From NCBI GenBank assembly GCA_947652615.1, contig CANTDX010000013.1, positions 1 to 61,867 on the forward strand: 61,867 nt of DNA, read 5' to 3'. Of the stretch, positions 8,163-15,675 are shown piece by piece. Each line of letters opens with the position of its first letter. Positions within the stretch are counted from its first letter, which is position 1. Origin of the DNA: an uncultured Dorea sp. (GTDB lineage: Bacteria; Bacillota; Clostridia; Lachnospirales; Lachnospiraceae). Under the pieces are notes generated by a model. The model was not told where the DNA came from. It was given only the letters and a program-made list of their open reading frames with translations, and made no database searches. Position numbers and translations under genes: made by a program.

Positions 8163-9074
8163 ATGAGTAAAGTTACATTAGTGATCATGGCGGCTGGGAT
8201 CGGGAGCAGATTCGGAGGCGGGATCAAGCAGTTAGAGCCGGTGGGGCCGAATGGCGAGATTATTATGGATTATTCCATCTATGATGCTATGGAAGCAGGG
8301 TTTAATAAGGTGGTATTCGTGATCCGTAAGGATCTTGAGAAGGATTTTAAGGAAGTGATCGGCAACCGGATCGAGAGGGTCGTGGATGTGGATTATGCAT
8401 ATCAGGAGCTTGAGAATATACCGGAGCGGTTCCGGGGCAAATTAGAAGGAAGGACGAAGCCCTGGGGAACCGGGCAGGCGATCCTCTGCTGTAAGGATGC
8501 GGTGGACGGGCCGTTTCTTGTGATCAATGCGGATGATTACTATGGGAAAGAGGCGTACAGGGAAGCTTACCGGGAGTTGGTAAAGCCCCATACAGGATCG
8601 GAGGTCAGCATGGTCGGATTCCGGCTTAGGAATACTCTGAGTAAGAACGGAACCGTGACCAGGGGCGTATGTAAGATTGACGGGGCATCTATGCTTGAGG
8701 AGATCGAAGAGACTTATGAGATTGAGGCGAAGGGAGATCATGCGGTGGCGCAGAAGGCCGGAACAGAGATCCGGCTAGATCTTGAGTCTCCGGTATCTAT
8801 GAATATGTGGGGACTTCAGCCGGAGTTCTTCGAGATACTTAAGAGCGGCTTCGCGGAGTTCTTAGACAAGGTAGAAGAAGGGGATGTCAAGGCGGAGTAC
8901 CTTCTTCCAAGGATCATCGGACAGCTTCTTGCGGATAAGAAGGTGCAGGTGAAGGTCTTGAAGTCCCATGATCAGTGGTTCGGCGTTACTTACAAGGAAG
9001 ATAAAGGAGCGGTGGTAGAAGCAGTCCGGGAGCTGATCGCGAAGGGGGTGTATCCGGAGAGATTATTTCCTTAA
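8163..9074 (+). CDS. sugar-phosphate nucleotidyltransferase-like protein
   Basis: A 303-residue NTP-transferase-fold protein. The N-terminal nucleotide-binding signature is MAAGIGSRFGGGIKQLEPVG, followed by INADDYYG as the metal-binding acidic segment. It resembles glucose-1-phosphate nucleotidyltransferases, but the consensus after GxGxR is modified (GGGIKQLEPVG), as in the clostridial group often found beside sugar-kinase or choline-kinase-like genes. The substrate is unknown. The start ATG 8163 was chosen over 8088 because GGAG lies about 11 bases upstream and homology starts there; the upstream part of the frame overlaps the promoter. Proximity to the glycan locus makes a role in nucleotide-sugar supply plausible. 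Confidence 0.82.
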   Translation: MSKVTLVIMAAGIGSRFGGGIKQLEPVGPNGEIIMDYSIYDAMEAGFNKVVFVIRKDLEKDFKEVIGNRIERVVDVDYAYQELENIPERFRGKLEGRTKPWGTGQAILCCKDAVDGPFLVINADDYYGKEAYREAYRELVKPHTGSEVSMVGFRLRNTLSKNGTVTRGVCKIDGASMLEEIEETYEIEAKGDHAVAQKAGTEIRLDLESPVSMNMWGLQPEFFEILKSGFAEFLDKVEEGDVKAEYLLPRIIGQLLADKKVQVKVLKSHDQWFGVTYKEDKGAVVEAVRELIAKGVYPERLFP

Positions 9075-9086
9075 GGAGAGTGTAAG

Positions 9087-9227
9087 ATGGAACTTGTGAC
9101 CCGTGAAGAGCTTCGGCTCTGATATGATGGTTACGAGATGCGGCCGGGTAAGAGGCTGTATAATCCCTGCTCGATCGTCGGGGCGCTGAGAGGAAGGATA
9201 TATGAATGCGATATATCAGCGGGGTAG
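9087..9227 (+). pseudogene. remnant of a PF09820-like AAA-ATPase/nuclease gene
   Basis: One frame reads LVTREELRL, a TGA stop (9120-9122), then YDGYEMRPGKRLYNPCS and about 20 further residues to a TAG at 9225. The string WYDGY..G....YNPWS is the hallmark of the predicted AAA-ATPase family (PF09820), so the match to YDGY-x8-YNPCS suggests a decayed fragment of roughly 46 codons from a 500-residue protein. Family assignment is from memory of a short motif and should be treated as tentative. Nothing else fills the 188-bp gap apart from a terminator. Confidence 0.45.
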
Positions 9228-9246
9228 GGGTACTCCGCTGATTTTA
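9215..9246 (+). terminator. Rho-independent terminator
   Basis: ATCAGCGG and CCGCTGAT pair around a 10-base loop and are followed by TTTTA. It ends the transcript of the nucleotidyltransferase 15-20 bp before the next start codon. Confidence 0.6.
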
Positions 9247-9262
9247 TGGAGAGGATAATATT

Positions 9263-11398
9263 GTGAAGGAATGGTTGAAGAATAGAGTAGATCTTGCGGA
9301 AAAATTAATCTGGAATCTCCTGCTGTCATCAAGCTGGGCATTGATCATAGCAGTATTTTTTACAGGGCATTTATGGCAGTTGAATAATATCAGGCAGAAT
9401 ATGGCGTCCTTACGCATATGGGTAAGTCTGAACAGAGCGTTTCTGCTCTTTTTTGTTTTGTTCTTTATCGGTCTGCATTTTATCTTACCGGTTAAGAAGA
9501 TGTATGACCGGATCTTTGAGAAGAGATGGCTTGTCGGTATATTGCTGTTATTGTTCCTAACGGTGAATCGATATCATGGAGATTCTATTACTTATTATAA
9601 TGAGACGATTCAGCCGGAAGCGTGGGAAGACGATGCCTCTGTACCGATCTTTGGGAAGACGAGGGCGATACGGTCGGATGAATATATCGTAGATACGCCG
9701 TCTGCTCTGGCAGCAGGATACGGCGAACATCCGTATGGAGCCCGTAATGAGGTCATGCGGGGAGCGGAGACGTCGAATATCGCGGCGGGAGTATATGTGG
9801 GATATATGACACTGGCAAAAGCGCCGTGGGAACTGTCCTATAAGCTCCTTCCCCGGGAATATGCGTTCAGCTTTTGTTGGTATGCTAAGATTATTCTCGG
9901 GTTTTTGATGTCCATAGAATTGTTCTATCTGATCACGAAGAAGGACCGCTTGTTATCGGTGACCGGCGCTTTTTTGATTGTGTTTTCTTCCTTTTATATG
10001 TGGTGGAGATTTTCGATCCATTTTATCTCGGCGCCGGGGACGATCGTCTGTGTATATTATTTTTTGAACAGTGATAAGTTCTGGAAGAGGATATTGCTTG
10101 GACTGGGGACGGCATTATGCTTCGGTAATTTTATTCTTAATCTGTATCCGGCATGGCAGGTTCCTCTGGGATATATGTTCTTAGCCATAGGGATCTGGTG
10201 TCTGCATGAGAATTGGGAGAAGGTGAAGAAGCTTAAGCTGCGGGACTGGATGGTAATCGCGGGTGCGCTCGCATTGGTGGCAAGCTTTGTACTTTCTTAT
10301 TTTCTTGTAGCTTCGGAGTATGTGGAAGTTATCAATGCGACTGTATATCCGGGGAAACGGATCAACGCGGGCGGATTCAAGCTGCACAAATTATTCTACT
10401 ATGCGCAGGCTCCGTTTTATGCGTATCAGGACGTGGGAAATGCAAGTGAGGCGGGAGTCTATTTTAACCTGTTTCCAATCCCAACGCTAATGGCGGTCTA
10501 TTGTTTCCTCAGAGAGAAGAAAAAGGACTGGCTTACCGGCGGGTTATTGTTGGTCCAGATTCCCATGTTGATCTACGTGACGGTCGGGTTTCCGGAGATG
10601 ATAGCGAAGCTTTTGCTCTTCTCACATTCTACTCCTAAGAGACTGGTAGATGTGGTTGGGTTGATGCAGGTGTATTTGATTGTGATCTTACTGTCGCATT
10701 ATAGAGATGCGGCGAAGCTTCCAAAGACGGCGGCAGGATTCATAGGAGCGGTCACGGCGGGCTTTGCCATCTGGGTATCTTCTTATAATTATCCGGATTA
10801 TATGAGTCTCATCCAGAAGGTTGTGATGTTTGTCATCATCGCAGTGTCGGCGGCCTGTCTGATGATTAGTCTAAGGAGAAGGACGCAGATACTTTTTATG
10901 GCGGGCCTGATTGCCGTATCTCTGTTTACAGGGAGTTATGTCCGTCCGGTGATCAAAGGCTTTGATGCAATCTATGCGAAGCCGGTTGCCAGGGAGATCC
11001 AGAAGATTGCCGCAGATGATAAAGAGGGGAAATGGATCACGCAGGGAGTGGTCGGACTCTCGGCCTATACTGTGGCATGCGGAGCGCCCACGGTCAATTC
11101 CTGTAATGTATATCCGAATCTGGAATTGTGGGAAAGCTTAGATCCGGAGCATAAGTATTCGAATATATATAACAGGTATGCGCATGTAGATGTAGAATTT
11201 ACGAACCAAAAGACCAGCTTTGAACTGGTTTGGGGGGATCATATCAAGGTAAATCTCTCATATAAGGATATAGAGAAAACAGGAGCGGCGTATCTATTGT
11301 GTCAGGGAGAATTAAAGCCGGCGGCAAATAAATACGTACAATTTGACAAAATATACGAAGAGAATGGAATGACTATTTACCATATCTTGTGTGAATGA
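9263..11398 (+). CDS. large polytopic membrane protein of glycan loci (paralogue of the 24849 gene)
   Basis: A 711-residue protein with about 12-14 hydrophobic helices and a soluble C-terminal domain of about 150 residues. It is clearly paralogous to the gene at 24849. Both share RAIRSDE/RPIRSDE after the second helix, YPGKR in the middle, and GAPTVNS.NVYPNL..WE.LDP near the C-terminus. This layout recalls GT-C glycosyltransferases or YfhO-like proteins, and such proteins are annotated as unknown-function families (DUF7657-like, from memory). No catalytic residue can be assigned with confidence; the conserved Arg-Ser-Asp-Glu in the first extracytoplasmic loop is the best candidate. The start is GTG 9263 with GGAGAGG upstream. 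It is convergent with the DUF2304 gene. Confidence 0.72.
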   Translation: MKEWLKNRVDLAEKLIWNLLLSSSWALIIAVFFTGHLWQLNNIRQNMASLRIWVSLNRAFLLFFVLFFIGLHFILPVKKMYDRIFEKRWLVGILLLLFLTVNRYHGDSITYYNETIQPEAWEDDASVPIFGKTRAIRSDEYIVDTPSALAAGYGEHPYGARNEVMRGAETSNIAAGVYVGYMTLAKAPWELSYKLLPREYAFSFCWYAKIILGFLMSIELFYLITKKDRLLSVTGAFLIVFSSFYMWWRFSIHFISAPGTIVCVYYFLNSDKFWKRILLGLGTALCFGNFILNLYPAWQVPLGYMFLAIGIWCLHENWEKVKKLKLRDWMVIAGALALVASFVLSYFLVASEYVEVINATVYPGKRINAGGFKLHKLFYYAQAPFYAYQDVGNASEAGVYFNLFPIPTLMAVYCFLREKKKDWLTGGLLLVQIPMLIYVTVGFPEMIAKLLLFSHSTPKRLVDVVGLMQVYLIVILLSHYRDAAKLPKTAAGFIGAVTAGFAIWVSSYNYPDYMSLIQKVVMFVIIAVSAACLMISLRRRTQILFMAGLIAVSLFTGSYVRPVIKGFDAIYAKPVAREIQKIAADDKEGKWITQGVVGLSAYTVACGAPTVNSCNVYPNLELWESLDPEHKYSNIYNRYAHVDVEFTNQKTSFELVWGDHIKVNLSYKDIEKTGAAYLLCQGELKPAANKYVQFDKIYEENGMTIYHILCE

Positions 11399-11409
11399 GG
11401 TGAAAAAGG

Positions 11410-11444
11410 ACGTAGTAGAATGGAATTCTACTACGTTCCCTTTT
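11410..11444. terminator. bidirectional terminator between convergent genes
   Basis: A perfect 11-bp stem (ACGTAGTAGAA / TTCTACTACGT, 5-base loop) has CCCTTTT on the plus side and CCTTTTT on the minus-strand side. The TAG stop of the minus-strand DUF2304 gene (11431-11433) lies within the right arm. Confidence 0.8.
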
Positions 11445-11802
11445 GGGCATTTTCTGATTTTAAAGTTTCTAATTCTTTCTGATACAATGCTAGTTCCTGA
11501 GCGATCTTCTTCATTCGGACCGACATCCGTGATATTGCTATTGTCAGAACAAATGTAAGTCCTAGGGAAAAGCAGAAGCCTAAAAAGAACAGCATATTTG
11601 CCGGAGTGTCGATTCCCATGATATCTGCGATTGTCTTGATCAGATCAGGGAAGAGATCCAGAATCAGGATCCCGATTCCCGCAGTAAGCCATGACAGGGC
11701 ATAGCGCAGTTCCAAGGATTTCCTGCGGATCATATTGATGATGATACAGAGCGCGGAGATGATTGTGATCGCAACTATGATCTGTAGTTTTAAGGTTAAC
11801 AT
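11431..11802 (-). CDS. DUF2304 membrane protein
   Basis: A 123-residue protein with three hydrophobic helices (about residues 5-22, 34-52 and 68-92) and a short C-terminal coiled-coil rich in Lys/Glu. Size, the RRKSLELRYALSW segment and linkage to a GT2 polyprenyl-phosphate glycosyltransferase match DUF2304. These small proteins accompany DPM1-like enzymes in polysaccharide loci; their exact function is unknown. Its start overlaps the end of the GT2 gene by 7 bp, so both are co-translated. Confidence 0.85.
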   Translation of the reverse strand: MLTLKLQIIVAITIISALCIIINMIRRKSLELRYALSWLTAGIGILILDLFPDLIKTIADIMGIDTPANMLFFLGFCFSLGLTFVLTIAISRMSVRMKKIAQELALYQKELETLKSENAQKGT

Positions 11803-12524
11803 AGATTCTCCTTTCTACTGTTGTCCCGGATCCGGGCGATCAGCATCGCCAGAGTCACCTTTATCATATAATAGGCGGACTTGTTCATAGAGATAGAAGA
11901 GTTTCCTCCGTTTCTTGCCCGCATTACTACGGGAATCTCTATGATCTTTTTGCCGTTTCGAAGGACTGTCACGACGCTCTCAGGCTCGGGGTAATCTTTG
12001 GGATAATCTTCGGCAAACTGCTTCATGACGCTCTGGCTGACCATGCGTAAACCGGAAGTGGGATCCGTGATCGTCTGACCGGTCAATAATCTGATCAGTA
12101 TGGTAAAATACCGGATGCCGATACGCCGGATACCGGATGACTGGAATCCCTTCTTGTCGATAAAGCGGGAACCGATCACCATATCTGCCTGGCTGCGTTC
12201 CATATAGTCTGCCATCTTACTTAAGAATGCCGGGTCGTGCTGCCCGTCTCCGTCTACCTGTACCGCCAGATCGTATCCGTTTCTGTAGCCGTAGATATAT
12301 CCGGTCTGAACGGCGCCTCCGATCCCCAGGTTGATGGGGAGATGGATTACATTATAGTTATTCTGAGTACAGATTGTACGGGTCTTGTCCGTAGAACAGT
12401 CGTTGATGATGATATAATCGAATTCCGGTGCGTTCTCTTCTATATCTTTCACGGTTTTTTCTATATTTGCTTCTTCGTTGAACGCGGGAATAATAATAAG
12501 TTTTCTGGGATAGTCTTTCTGCAT
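11796..12524 (-). CDS. GT2 family polyprenyl-phosphate glycosyltransferase (DPM1-like)
   Basis: A 242-residue GT-A-fold enzyme. IIIPAFNEEANIEKTV is the N-terminal nucleotide-binding strand, QVDGDGQHDP holds the DxD-like metal motif (about residue 93), and GSRFIDKKGFQSSG and DPTSGLRMVS match the dolichyl/undecaprenyl-phosphate mannose synthase group. It lacks C-terminal membrane helices, so the GtrA and DUF2304 neighbours probably supply membrane anchoring or flipping. Expected reaction: transfer of one sugar from a nucleotide donor to undecaprenyl phosphate. It is the middle gene of a three-gene minus-strand set. Confidence 0.88.
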   Translation of the reverse strand: MQKDYPRKLIIIPAFNEEANIEKTVKDIEENAPEFDYIIINDCSTDKTRTICTQNNYNVIHLPINLGIGGAVQTGYIYGYRNGYDLAVQVDGDGQHDPAFLSKMADYMERSQADMVIGSRFIDKKGFQSSGIRRIGIRYFTILIRLLTGQTITDPTSGLRMVSQSVMKQFAEDYPKDYPEPESVVTVLRNGKKIIEIPVVMRARNGGNSSISMNKSAYYMIKVTLAMLIARIRDNSRKENLC

Positions 12525-12549
12525 CCTGACCTCCTTGGCTGTTGTTTTC

Positions 12550-12990
12550 TTATTTTTTGAAAATAAAACATTTACTTAGAATATAATTTACTAACACAGC
12601 TAAAAATGCAAGAGAAATCTTGGCAAGAAGTATGCCGTTTAGAAAAAGGAACCGGCAGCTGCCGGCGTTGAGGAATTCTACTGCGATCCAGAGACCTGCT
12701 TCTTCGATGATCAGAAAGGTTCCGACTCTTGCTGCGGTGAAGGATAGAAGCTCTGTTATCAATGTATTCCAAGCCCAAGTCTTGCTCTGAAAAACAAATT
12801 GCTTATTTGTGACAAAAGCAAATAGTGTTGCTATGATAAATGTAAATATATTAGAGAGTAAATAATATCGCTCTCCGAATATTTGATTAAAGACAATAAA
12901 TGTGCCGAAATTCACAATTGTAGTCATGATTCCGAAGATTAAGTAAGAGAGAGTCTCTCTGTTGGCTATCTGTTTAAATATTTTTTTCAT
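12550..12990 (-). CDS. GtrA-family membrane protein
   Basis: A 146-residue protein with four helices and the family hallmarks: SYLIFGIMTTIVNFGTF at the start, FAFVTNKQFVFQSKTW after helix 2, and a terminal YILSKCFIFKK. GtrA proteins are thought to translocate or assist polyprenyl-phosphate-linked sugars in wall or O-antigen decoration. It is first in the minus-strand set (GtrA, GT2, DUF2304) and is preceded by a promoter at 13039-13067. Confidence 0.88.
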   Translation of the reverse strand: MKKIFKQIANRETLSYLIFGIMTTIVNFGTFIVFNQIFGERYYLLSNIFTFIIATLFAFVTNKQFVFQSKTWAWNTLITELLSFTAARVGTFLIIEEAGLWIAVEFLNAGSCRFLFLNGILLAKISLAFLAVLVNYILSKCFIFKK

Positions 12991-13038
12991 TTTTTCCTTT
13001 CTGTATGCAGGCTATAGCGGTATTGATGTCGGCAATTT

Positions 13039-13067
13039 ATTGTACTATATTTTAAGGGATTTGTCCA
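13039..13067 (-). promoter_or_regulatory. sigma-A promoter for GtrA-GT2-DUF2304
   Basis: On the minus strand TGGACA, a 17-base spacer, then TACAAT, about 50 bp before the GtrA start codon. It is divergent from the promoter at 13114. Confidence 0.65.
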
Positions 13068-13113
13068 TGCGTCGCAGCAATCATAAACTTTTAAGAAAAT
13101 CTTAATTTTGTAA

Positions 13114-13142
13114 TTGCAAACTTAGAAACCTTCTTATATAAT
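13114..13142 (+). promoter_or_regulatory. sigma-A promoter for the phosphoglycerol transferase gene
   Basis: TTGCAA, a 17-base spacer, then TATAAT, 45 bp before ATG 13188. This and the divergent promoter account for the 197-bp gap; no other element was recognised. Confidence 0.75.
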
Positions 13143-13187
13143 AAAAAATGTCGAAAAATGCAGAAGATTAGGAGAATACGTTGAATC

Positions 13188-15017
13188 ATGAAAAGATTTG
13201 TATATTTTCTGAAAAAGATATTATTTGTATTAGGTACGGTGCTGTCAGTGCTCCTGATGGTAGCGGCAGTAGTGCTCTGCACCAGTATCCGGTGGATGTT
13301 TGATACCTGGAGTAATCTGACGATGGATGAGCTGGTGTTCCATCTGACGGCGCCCTTGGAAGGAACCAACGGGGAGATGATCGCGGAGTATTTAAGCGTG
13401 TGCGTTGCACCGGCCATATTGATCATGCTTCTGGCAGTCGTCTTGTTTGTTGCGTGGCATGATAAGAAGAGAAGATATCTGGTGCTGATGGGGGGCGGGA
13501 TGGTCGTCTCGCTGACGGTGTCGGCGGTGTCTGTCCATGGCGCATGGAATAAGCTGGATGTAGGGAATTATGTAGCCGATCAGGGTACATATTCTACGTT
13601 TATAGATGATAATTACGTGGATCCGGCAGAGGTGCAGCTTAAGTTTCCGGATCAGAAGAGGAATCTGATCTATATCTTTCTGGAATCTATGGAGACCACC
13701 TATACGGATAAAGAGTCCGGAGGGGCATTTGAGGAGAATGTGATCCCGGAGCTTACCAGGCTTGCTCAGGAGAACGAGGATTTCTCCGGGTCAGACCCGC
13801 TTATTAACGGCGGTTATGCAATGCCGGGGGCAACCTGGACGATTGCGGCGATGTTCTCCCAGACTTCGGGAATTCCGCTTAGCATCTCTATCGAGGATAA
13901 CAGCATGGATACCCAGGATTCCTTCTTCGCCAGTGCGATCACGCTGGGAGATATCCTTGAGCAGGCTGGATATTCGCAGTCGTTGCTGGTTGGCTCTGAC
14001 GCAACCTTCGGAGGAAGGAGACTGTATTTTACAGAGCATGGGAATTTTGATGTCATAGATTATATGTATGCCAAGGATAACCAGAAGATCCCGGAAGATT
14101 ACCGGGTATGGTGGGGATATGAGGACCAGAAGCTGTTTGAGTTCGCCAAGGAGAGGCTGACGGAGCTTGCCGCCGGGGAGCAGCCGTTTAATCTGACCAT
14201 GCTGACGGTTGATACGCATTTTGAGGATGGATATCCCTGTCAGATCTGCAGGAGTACATATGGGGATGACCAGTATTCTAATGTAATGGCATGCTCCAGC
14301 CGTCAGGTGGACCGTTTTGTCAGATGGATCCAGCAGCAGGATTTCTATGCGAATACGACCATTGTTCTGGTTGGGGATCATCCGACGATGGATTCGGATT
14401 ATTGCGAAGATGTAGACAGCGATTATGTACGCAAGGTCTACACTTCCTATATTAATCCGGCGGCGGGTGTCGCGACGGATACCAGAAGGAATTATACCAC
14501 TTTTGATCATTTCCCGACTACATTGGCGTCTCTTGGCGTGCAGATCGAGGGAGAACGGCTGGGGCTTGGAACCAATCTGTTCTCCGGCAAGCAGACCTTA
14601 ACGGAGCGTTTTGGGCTTGACTATCAGAAGCGGGAGATCGGAAGGAAATCCGAATTGATGGAGAGACTGGCGAATCTGGACGAGAATAAGCGGGAGCTGT
14701 TGATGCGGGAAGGAGAATTGGCGGATATCACAGTTGGAGAATATGATATCATGGCGGGAGTGATACCGATAGAAGTGAGGGATATCGCCAATGTGCCGGA
14801 AGGAGTCGAGAGTGTCCAGATGGCGGTGTGGACGGCAGGCGACCAGACGGATATGCAGTGGATCCAGATGGGGATGCAGGAAGACGGGAGTTATCTTGCA
14901 CAGATCAATGTGCCGAGCTTTGGTTATAAATCGGGTGAATATCGTGTGCATGTGTATGTAGTGGACAGAACAGGAGCACAATACTTACTGGGCGCAGTTG
15001 AGGCGTATGTGCGGTAA
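13188..15017 (+). CDS. LtaS/MdoB-like phosphoglycerol transferase with C-terminal Bsp-like domain
   Basis: A 609-residue membrane enzyme of the alkaline-phosphatase/sulfatase superfamily. Three or so N-terminal helices (residues 10-30, 70-90 and 100-118) are followed by an extracytoplasmic catalytic domain (about 155-470). This holds IYIFLESMETTY (metal-binding Glu), GATWTIAAMFSQTSGIPL (candidate nucleophile Thr216 or Thr218), and VGDHPTMD (Asp/His metal ligands). The family transfers phosphoglycerol from phosphatidylglycerol to teichoic acid or glucans. Unusually, the last 90 residues form one Bsp-like module (VESVQMAVWTAGDQTDMQW ... YRVHVYVVD). That module is the same type repeated in the amidase at 15676 and the L,D-transpeptidase at 29695. 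A long hairpin and a GtrA gene follow. Confidence 0.85.
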   Translation: MKRFVYFLKKILFVLGTVLSVLLMVAAVVLCTSIRWMFDTWSNLTMDELVFHLTAPLEGTNGEMIAEYLSVCVAPAILIMLLAVVLFVAWHDKKRRYLVLMGGGMVVSLTVSAVSVHGAWNKLDVGNYVADQGTYSTFIDDNYVDPAEVQLKFPDQKRNLIYIFLESMETTYTDKESGGAFEENVIPELTRLAQENEDFSGSDPLINGGYAMPGATWTIAAMFSQTSGIPLSISIEDNSMDTQDSFFASAITLGDILEQAGYSQSLLVGSDATFGGRRLYFTEHGNFDVIDYMYAKDNQKIPEDYRVWWGYEDQKLFEFAKERLTELAAGEQPFNLTMLTVDTHFEDGYPCQICRSTYGDDQYSNVMACSSRQVDRFVRWIQQQDFYANTTIVLVGDHPTMDSDYCEDVDSDYVRKVYTSYINPAAGVATDTRRNYTTFDHFPTTLASLGVQIEGERLGLGTNLFSGKQTLTERFGLDYQKREIGRKSELMERLANLDENKRELLMREGELADITVGEYDIMAGVIPIEVRDIANVPEGVESVQMAVWTAGDQTDMQWIQMGMQEDGSYLAQINVPSFGYKSGEYRVHVYVVDRTGAQYLLGAVEAYVR

Positions 15018-15029
15018 ATGAGAGGAGTA

Positions 15030-15098
15030 TCGGGTCACCTCTTTCTTGGGCAGACATTCGGGAGCATTGCCTGGTCTGTGTGAGAAGGGGTGGCCCGA
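15030..15098 (+). promoter_or_regulatory. long intergenic hairpin, unknown role
   Basis: TCGGGTCACCTCTTTCTTGG..CAGAC (15030-15055) is an imperfect inverted copy of 15074-15098, with an 18-base loop. It is not followed by a T-run, so a simple terminator is unlikely. It lies between the phosphoglycerol transferase and GtrA genes and could be an RNA-processing or stability site, or a repeat element. Confidence 0.45.
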
Positions 15099-15145
15099 AC
15101 CCTTGTCTGAACTATTATAAGGAATATTAGGGAGTGGCAGATATT

Positions 15146-15538
15146 ATGAAGAAATTAATAGAACAGATCATGAAGTTTGGAGTGGTAGGAGTTCTTTGTT
15201 TCCTGATCGATTATGGGTTGATGATACTTTTGACGGAGCGGTTTGGAGTGGCATACCTGATATCTTCGGGAATCTCTTTCTCTGTGTCAGTGATCGTAAA
15301 CTATATACTGAGCCTGACGTTCGTGTTTGACACGGGCAAGGATAAGAATAAGATCGCAGAGTTCGTGATCTTCGTGGTATTAAGCGTCATTGGACTGGGG
15401 ATCAACCAGGTTCTGATGTGGGTGTGTGTGGAGAAGCTTCATATATATTATATGATCTCCAAGATCGGAGTGACCGGTGTGGTGATGGTTTACAATTTTA
15501 TCACGAGGAAACTGATCTTAGAGAAAAGGGAATCGTGA
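15146..15538 (+). CDS. GtrA-family membrane protein (second copy)
   Basis: A 130-residue, four-helix protein with the GtrA hallmarks KFGVVGVLCFLIDYGLM, NYILSLTFVF and a terminal NFITRKLILEKRES. ATG 15146 with GGGAG about 11 bases upstream is preferred; GTG 15134 with AAGGA upstream is an alternative that adds four residues. It lies downstream of the phosphoglycerol transferase and probably helps present a polyprenyl-phosphate sugar on the outer membrane face. It is not closely similar to the GtrA protein at 12550. Confidence 0.85.
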   Translation: MKKLIEQIMKFGVVGVLCFLIDYGLMILLTERFGVAYLISSGISFSVSVIVNYILSLTFVFDTGKDKNKIAEFVIFVVLSVIGLGINQVLMWVCVEKLHIYYMISKIGVTGVVMVYNFITRKLILEKRES

Positions 15539-15584
15539 ATAATGACGAATTGTTACAAACTTGTTACGAATTTCGGTTCAAATC

Positions 15585-15613
15585 TTGAAATGTAAGTAAT
15601 TCTGATATATAAT
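15585..15613 (+). promoter_or_regulatory. sigma-A promoter for the amidase gene
   Basis: TTGAAA, a 17-base spacer, then TATAAT. Upstream sits a direct repeat TTGTTAC-N4-TTGTTAC (15560 region), a possible activator site. The 5' leader has an 8-bp hairpin (15632-15652) shortly before the AAGGAGG ribosome site. Confidence 0.75.
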
Positions 15614-15675
15614 ATAGAAGTTAACGTAAGAGTCGTAGGATTCCCCTGCGACGGGCATAACAAGGAGGAAGTGAC

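Noticed and set aside
13791..14510. 239-residue minus-strand frame opposite the phosphoglycerol transferase
   Set aside because: The sense frame carries all catalytic motifs; the antisense frame has none and no start signals.
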